This document shows, one piece after another, positions 57,723 to 64,000 of a DNA stretch of 64,000 bases (its first letter is position 1; every line of letters starts with the position of its first letter). The notes below the pieces were generated by a model. It had not been told where the DNA came from. It saw only the letters and a list, made by a program, of their open reading frames with translations, and searched no databases. Source of the stretch: Sanguinoderma infundibulare (Eukaryota > Basidiomycota > Agaricomycetes > Polyporales > Polyporaceae); assembly GCA_032821775.1 (NCBI GenBank), contig JAVLRN010000005.1:1240001-1304000 (forward strand), in the 5' to 3' direction. The position numbers and the translations under genes are program-made.

Positions 57723-60052
57723 TCAGGGGACTTCCACAATACGAACCACATCCGATATCTCCCGTACCGCATCCTCTGTGAGAGAGAGCGAGCGTATCAG
57801 CGACCGAAGCGCTATTTCAGATAGACCACTGACGCACCCGTGAACGGAACTTCGTATCCGAGCTTCTTTACGCTGGTGTCGATGGTTTTCAGGGCCGCAT
57901 TCCACGACACGCCCGTCGGAAGAGGGAATGCCTGCCCTTTGACGGCATCCGCGAGAATCCTCGCTGCTATCGCCCAACAGATCTACCAGACCGTCGTCAG
58001 CAGCTCGCACGCCGACGCGCCGTAATGAACGTATGAAAGATAGCAACCAACGCACGTACCCCGAGTAGCGGATCGAGTAGCAAAAACTCGTTGTCCTTGA
58101 ACGTCCTCGTCACGTTCACGATCTCGAGCACGACGTCGAGCGCCCTCTGCGCATTCTCCGCGTGGGCCTCGTGCGGCAGCCAGTGCAGCTGCGCCTTGCC
58201 CGTGAGCGCGATGACGAGGCAGAACTTGAGGGCGACTGACCGCTCGCGCTCGCCGTAGAACGACGCCTTGAGCATCTCCCCCTCGATGCCCGTCGCGTGC
58301 GCGGCGACCTCCTCGAACAGCGGCCAGTACTGCTCGAACCAGGCGCCGCGCTGCGGGCAGAAGGGGTCCCCCAGCGCGTTCACATGAGCCCATGCTGCGG
58401 CGAGCTCGCGCACGCGGATGAACAGAAGGAGGCTGCGGGTGCGGATGTGGGTGAGGGTCGTCTTGGCGAGGATCGGGTAATAGAGCTGCGGTTAAGTTTA
58501 CATGACTGCTATGAGTGGGGCACGCAATTAGCAACAACGGGGACGTACGGCGACATCTTTGAGCCCATCTTCGAAGGCCCTACATAGGCGAATGGGGACC
58601 CGAAAGACAACGGAGGAACAACGATCAAGGTAAATTAAATGCGTTAGAACGCCGATGAGCTCCACTTGTGCGGGGGTCGCCTCTTGCATCTGGAGCGGGT
58701 CAAACATGTCCGGCACCACGGGAAACGTCAGGTTGTGCTGCCGCACGATGTTGACGGCCGTACAGAGCTGCTCCTCGCCGTCGTCCATCTGCTTCTTGAT
58801 CAGGAAGTAGATGGCGAGCAGATAGCGAACTTGAATCTCGGACACGGGGTCGATGTCTTCGAGCGCGTGCAGAAGCAGTTGCAGTTGTTCGTACTCGACG
58901 TGCGGAAAGATGAACGTGCGTCGCTCGATCTGCCACATGAGGCAGCCAAGGAGCTGCGCCGTGTACGTGAAAGCGGGGTGGACGATCGTCGCCGAGACGT
59001 CTCCGGCGAGAACTGCTTGCATCTTCTCATCGCAGAGGACGCAACCGTATTGCGGCGCATGAACGGCGAATGCTGCACGACTAGAAAAGTCGTCAGATAA
59101 ACGTTCGGGCATAAAGAAAGCACGTACAACTCGTCGAATCCTGTGGGGATTTGAGGAGTAGTGATGTAGTGAACGTCTGTCGTGGGCGGAGGAGCGGACA
59201 ATCGGTCGAATAACATGTTGAGGGCTTGTGGGAAGTCAAAAATAGGAAGGTCATGTGGACCTGGGAATGCAAGACTTGAAGTTGGTAATTGTGAGGATGG
59301 GGGTGGTGACGACAGGGATTGGTCAAGCGGAATTGTTTGAGCTGCGATAGAGAATAAATTTATTCACTTAGGATATGATTAAGATGGCTCCAACCCATAC
59401 CATCAGGAAATGAGCTAGAATTTCCGAGCGCAGGTATCTGGCTCTCGTACGCGGCCAGCCGTTGTTCGAGGAGATGGGTGCGTAAGAACAGAGCTTCCGT
59501 TAATGTTTGCTCTACGTTCTCGTCGTATGTGCACTCCTTCTGTTTTCCCGAGACTTGGCAAGTAGAACACGAAGGACGCAAGGCGTCGCATTTCTACCCG
59601 AAGTCGTTAAAAGATTCATGGTCGACAGTCACTGGTAGCGTAAGCTCACCTTCTTCTTCCTCCTGGAATGATAGATGAAACGTAAAGAATTACTACATCA
59701 TCCGGTGGATTTTGATGCATACGTACCGACACGGCACACACGCAGCACCTTTTCTTAGGTATTCGCCCTTCGGCGTAGCCGTGACTGTGGACGTGGCAGT
59801 GTAAAGACATTCGATCGGTTTGCGGGCCTTTGAGCAAGGCCCGCACTTTGGAAGAAGACCATCGCAGCGCTGCCGTTATCTAGATTAGCATTGGGACAGC
59901 GGGATCGGCGTCGGGATCCCCGAGAAGGGACCAGACTTACCACTTTGCGTCCCCTGTCAGGTTATCACCGCAGTGTGAGACGGGTGACGACGCTCAAGCG
60001 CCAGAAAACAACACACAAACCTGCACGCTGAGCAAGTCTGGGTGGGGGCCAT
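57723..60052 (-). CDS. Fungal transcription factor with two tandem Zn2Cys6 clusters
   Basis: Nuclear regulator. Exons at the 5' end are 60052-60021, 59953-59941 (13 nt), 59869-59727, 59662-59650 (13 nt) and from 59593. The first cluster has Cys at 7, 10, 17, 24, 27 and 36 (TCSACRGRKVRCDGLLPKCG...); the second has Cys at 59, 62, 69, 76, 79 and 88 (ACVPCRRKKKKCDALRPSCS...). Spacing is identical, x2-x6-x6-x2-x8, exactly 52 residues apart. A leucine-rich dimerisation helix follows (LTEALFLRTHLLEQRLAAYE). The middle domain is the fungal regulatory helical region (HPAFTYTAQLLGCLMWQIER, EYEQLQLLLHALEDIDPVSE, LDRCSSVVFRVPIRLCRAFE), continuing at 58500-58070 with LYYPILAKTTLTHIRTRSLL and LKFCLVIALTGKAQLHWLPH. 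TGA at 57723-57725. Targets are unknown. Confidence 0.9.
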
Positions 60053-60837
60053 CGGAGGGACGTATGGAGGATTGAGAGAGAACACGGCGTGTGCGCAGTG
60101 AGGCAACCAAGTGTATGCTCCGAATGGGGATATCAAAGCTGCTCATGACGCTGACGCCCACCCATCGTACGTATATGTAGAGATCCTGGTCGTGCGCGTA
60201 AGTCAGGGGAGCGCGGACCGATCTACGCCTGTCAATGTCTCGCTTCGACATGGCCGAGAGTGATTGTCTCAGGTGCATGACCCGAGGTGACACTCTGGCA
60301 ACTCTGATCGTGCAAACCCTCCTTTCCGATCGAGAGCTATGCTGGTGTATTTAGAGGTGCCCCTGAGGAAATCAGAAAGTTGCCCACTAGAGTCCCAGTA
60401 TCGAACGAACGTCACTAAACTGAGGCGCAGAGGCGTGCACGAGGCTCGACTAACCTGAACATTGGGTGCCGAATTTCGGGCATGGAAGACACCACTGACG
60501 TTGTTGAGCGACTGGGGCAGGCCGAGAAAGGGTGAGGTGTAGCTCGGCGGTCAGACAACGCGTAAACGTGAACTATGGTCGTTGAAAGGAAGGACAGCGT
60601 ACTCCGTGCCCTGAGTCCGCCCGGACCGGGGGAGCGGCCCGAGCTCCAGTGCGTGACCAGAGTTACGCGTGACGGGGCGTGGGGGCAGCACTCGGTCACG
60701 TGGCAGAAACGCGACATGAACGTTTCGGAGGCGGCGGCCACCAGGCTTGGGTCGTTGCTTGCTCGTCTATCTCATCTCTCTGTGCTTGTGCGTCAGTTTC
60801 TTCTTCTCCAGTGCGCTCTGGTTCGCGAGGACGGACC
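60053..60837. other. Shared divergent promoter region
   Basis: 785 bp between the zinc-cluster factor (-) and the disordered-protein gene (+). A CT-rich tract lies just before 60838 (about 60770-60815). No TATA box or ORF with recognisable content. Confidence 0.35.
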
Positions 60838-63800
60838 ATGTCAGGCGATGTGGCTATACAGTCGCGGTCCACGGACTCCCCGCTCACAAATATGGACTCG
60901 TCGCCTTCTCAGACAAGCGATACTGCAGGTGCGGCCGACGATAGGGTCTTCTTTGGTCCTCTTCAATCTCCGGAGAAGAAGTTCGCTCTATCTCTAGGCG
61001 GGCCTAAGTTCCGCACCCCGGTTCGTCGATCCACAAGGCTTTCATCTGCCATGGTGCCCTTGCCATTGTTTTCCGAGGAGCTCGAAGTTGGAGCTTCCAG
61101 TACCAGGGAGGCCTCTCCGGAAGAAGACACGGTTCCAGATGGTGCGTGTCATGAATAACAACTCAGTGCTTGTCGTCAACCACAGATTCCCAGAGCCGTC
61201 TGTTATTCTCGCCAGCAGAGTCCTGAGCGCGTGCAGCAACCCCTCACCTCCTCCTAGTCCTCCTCTCCCCCCGCAGCATCCTTTGTTTGAACTGGATGAT
61301 ATCCCACTCGCTGACCTCTCGGCCTCTCCGCCGCCAATCACCATTTCTAGTGCTCTTGGAGGCCCGTTAATCGATCTCGATGACCTCACGGAACCCGTTG
61401 CGTCTTCCTCTCCTTTCCTGCCGCGCGTCCCGACGCCTACTCAGCAACAAGCTGGCCAAGCTAATACATCTCAACCCGACTTAATCGCTTTCGACTCGTT
61501 CTCCACTCCCAACGCGAGCCCTATCAATGCGCTCTCGGGTTCCACCCTATCCTGTGTTGCACTGGCCAAGCCAGTCCCCACGTCCGTTGACGACCTGCTA
61601 TCAATGTCTCCCCAACCATCTCCGCCTGTTGTCCATGACAAGCAAGCCAATGTGTTGGAACATCCGGAGAAGAGAGAACCGACCGCGACGCCAGAACATG
61701 TGGCCGCTTCCCTTGTAACTCAAGTGGATCATTCGTCCCAGCGACATGAAGAGAATCATCTCAATCCTTCCTCGCCCGTGGGTCACCCTACAGCGCCCAA
61801 AGAACAGACGCCACCCCTTCGGCGATCTACTCGGCCTCGGAAAAGCAGAAGCTCATTGCCGCAGACTATCGTCAACACTTCTCCACAGCCACCACCCCCG
61901 CAGCAGCCTCCTGCCGAAGCTGAAAGCTCAAGTTCCGAACAATCTGATGAGCCCCGACTCAACGCGCAACGCAAGCGGAAACTAAAGCTTTCTCCTAGAC
62001 CAGAAGAGAAACGCGAGGGCACCAGTACCGATGCTCCCACCACTCCCAGGCGACTCCCACAGGTTGCGCTTGTGCAGAGAGAACTAGGTTCTTTGTCCCC
62101 GCTGTCAGCTGCCGTGCTTTCGCAACTCCTTCCGAATGCTGCAGCAGGAAGCGCGAGTGGGTCCTCTACGCCACTACCGCCATCAAACGATGCGGCCCCG
62201 GACCAGACCATTCTTGCGCCTGCACCAACAACCCCTCCCCAACAACCCTCCGCCTTCATCTTCCCCAGGATCGAGCCAACTAGTGATCCAGCACCTGGTG
62301 CTCCGCGACCGAGGAGTCCCCTCCGGCCTTTTTCTCCATCAAAGTTTGGCGAAGATTCGCGCACCCCCGCGCGACGCGTCCCAATAGCCCAGGCAGTCGC
62401 AGAGGGTACCTACTCCCCAAACAAACTTCCAGCCGCTTTCGGCGCAGCGCGACCTACGCATGCGCCCAGCACTCCTGTCTTTAAGAAACTTGCTCTTGAC
62501 GACCCTTTGCGCAGTCCTGCGAGGCGTGTGCCGATGAGCGAGGCCGTGCCACTTCCGCCTCCATCCCCCGGAAAGTCCTGGGACAAGGGAAAGGGCAAGG
62601 CTATCCCGCGCTTACAGTCTCCGGTCCGTGCTTCGTCTGTTCCTCCACGGGACCGCGAGCGTAGTACTTCAGTCGAATCCCAATCACTTTCAAGGCGGGA
62701 GCGCGGCGCGTCGGCAGAGCCTACTGCCCGTCCCTCTGCCCTAGGTCGCAGACCGTTGTTCCAGAAGCCCACCTCTTCGGACGGCGTTCCAGGTAGTGCC
62801 GTTAAGCCACGCACCGTTCTGCCCTTCCCCCTCGTCCAGCAACAACGCGTACCTCCGATACCAGAGGGAGAAGAACCTGGCCTGTCGCCAGCTCGCCCGG
62901 CTCTCGCAGCAGCGGTTGGGACAGGCTTGCGTGGTGCTTCTGCAGCAGTCGCCAGCCCCGCGAAGCAGGGCTCGAGCCTGCGTCAACCTTCCGCTGGCTC
63001 GGGGAGCAGGATTCCTAGGATTGGCGCAAAACCATACGCACGGCCGAAGTCCGCGCCGAATGCCGGTCCAGCCAGCAAATCCCTCACATCGGCAAAGGGG
63101 GGTCCCATGTCTTCCAAGACCCAGGTGAGTCGTCCTTCATGGAGAGATTCTCCATACAAGGTCAGAGTTTTGCTGACAACTTCCTGTTTCTTGTATCAGC
63201 AGCCCTTACGGATAGTAAACGTGGGGTCCAGCAGTGGAAGCAGTTCTGATGAAGGACCAGCATCATCGAACGCGCCTGCTGTGATTCCTGCGGTTGCGTT
63301 TAAACCACGACGTGCGCTTGGAGCTCAGCCATCGACTTCGTCGGTTGAAGGGGCGTCCGTGACCGCCAATGGGCTGAAGCGTAAGCGCGAGGTGGAGGGG
63401 TCGAGCTTGAAGCCCGCCGCGCCTGTAGCTCCCCAGAAGATCGTCATGCGGAAGGTCGTGCCTGGCATGTTCAACAAGGGCAAAGAACCTGCCACGCCTC
63501 AGGCGACGGTGAGCCAGCCTGCTCCTGCAGTCGCTTCACCGACGAAGGCATCGGGTCCCATCAAGGCTCGTTCTGCGGTAGGCTGGAAACGGCCACAGCA
63601 GGAGCCTAGCCAACCTCCTCCTACTGCTATTCCTGCTCCCATTGCGCCACCAGAACGGCTTGCTGTACCTTCCAAGGAACCCAGTCCAGAATTGGTCTCT
63701 TCCCCTGCAGCTCCTGAAGTACAGGCAGAGCTTGAGATGCCGATTATCGAGCCTGCAGCAACCCCACTAGACCCCGCAACGGCGACAACAGGCCCTGTTG

Positions 63801-64000
63801 CTGCAGCTGTTCCCCCAGCTTCCACGGAGACCACCGCAGGACCAGCTGCACAACAGCCCTCCACCCGGCGCTCTACTCGCTCAAAACGAAGCACGACAAC
63901 GGCTACAGACGTCTTTGGCTCCGTCGCCGCCACGGGAACCGTCCGTACGACACAGCGGCGCCGGGGCCCGCTGCCGTCCGAGACGAACGGGCCGTTCGCG
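60838..64000 (+). CDS. Large intrinsically disordered Ser/Pro-rich protein, 3' end beyond window
   Basis: Start at 60838 (accATGTCA). Exon 1 60838-61141; intron 61142-61193 (52 bp), where the second possible AG (CCCAG) keeps the frame; exon 2 61194-63124; intron 63125-63199; exon 3 runs off the window. Over 1,000 residues of low-complexity, Ser/Pro/Thr/Ala-rich chain without a globular domain. Recurrent elements: RRST(R) followed by basic residues three times (about 61020, 61820, 63865), and two copies of PARRVPxxxAV (about 62358-62405 and 62509-62550). Short acidic/hydrophobic motifs such as LIDLDDL and LIAFDSFSTP occur in exon 2. The basic patches and DNA-hook-like RRSTR motifs suggest a nuclear or chromatin scaffold role, but this is speculation. 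Confidence 0.7.

Noticed and set aside
1..64000. tRNA genes, rRNA, CRISPR arrays, biosynthetic gene cluster
   Set aside because: No tRNA B-box with a matching cloverleaf, no rRNA sequence, no spaced direct repeats and no backbone synthase were found by eye.

Overview
The window reads as nuclear DNA of a filamentous basidiomycete, most likely an Agaricomycete. It is GC-rich and gene-dense, almost every gene is cut by 45-110 bp GT-AG introns with CTRAY-type branch points, and the gene set is eukaryotic and fungal (TEA/ATTS factor, Zn2Cys6 factor, opsin-related membrane protein, Rmp1-like RNase MRP subunit, Mso1-like Sec1-binding protein). I see no transposon, rRNA, tRNA or CRISPR. The species cannot be named from sequence alone.

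Layout. 1-720 (-): eIF2B alpha, cut by the left edge. 721-5343: sparse, with one orphan ORF (2952-3569) and one doubtful ORF (4114-5115). 5344-12389 (+): a large XMAP215/Stu2 TOG-domain protein. 13093-15940 (+): Sct1-type glycerol-3-phosphate/DHAP acyltransferase. 16251-18323 (-): methionine aminopeptidase 1, divergent from an FAD monooxygenase (18663-20152). 20551-24216 (-): APC5, divergent from the ribosome-biogenesis factor NOC3 (24514-27982). 28682-30469 (-): TEA-domain factor, divergent from VPS23/TSG101 (31635-34086). 34087-36372: gene-free. 36373-39194 (-): Man1/Src1-type inner nuclear membrane protein, divergent from a CCoAOMT-like O-methyltransferase (39634-40493). 41089-42736 (-): secreted, GPI-anchored cupredoxin with a GYNSNSNS-type repeat linker. 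44365-45765 (-): Mso1-like protein, divergent from sulfide:quinone oxidoreductase (46709-48479). 48655-50012 (-): Rmp1-like RNase MRP subunit, divergent from a beta-adaptin (50211-52893). 53264-54303 (-): OTU deubiquitinase. 54721-55125: aldo-keto reductase remnant. 56209-57359 (+): opsin-related protein without the retinal lysine. 57723-60052 (-): transcription factor with two tandem Zn2Cys6 clusters. 60838-64000 (+): long disordered protein running off the right edge.

The genes are mostly conserved housekeeping functions (translation, microtubules, cell cycle, trafficking, RNA processing) that act separately; there is no biosynthetic cluster. Many sit as divergent pairs with 200-1,200 bp between start codons.

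The most striking feature is splicing. Several conserved motifs can only be read correctly if very short exons are included: a 2-nt exon and a 21-nt exon in MAP1, an 8-nt exon in sulfide:quinone oxidoreductase, and a matched pair of 13-nt exons in the tandem zinc-cluster factor. In the last case both zinc clusters have identical cysteine spacing and identical intron phases, which points to a duplication at the gene level.
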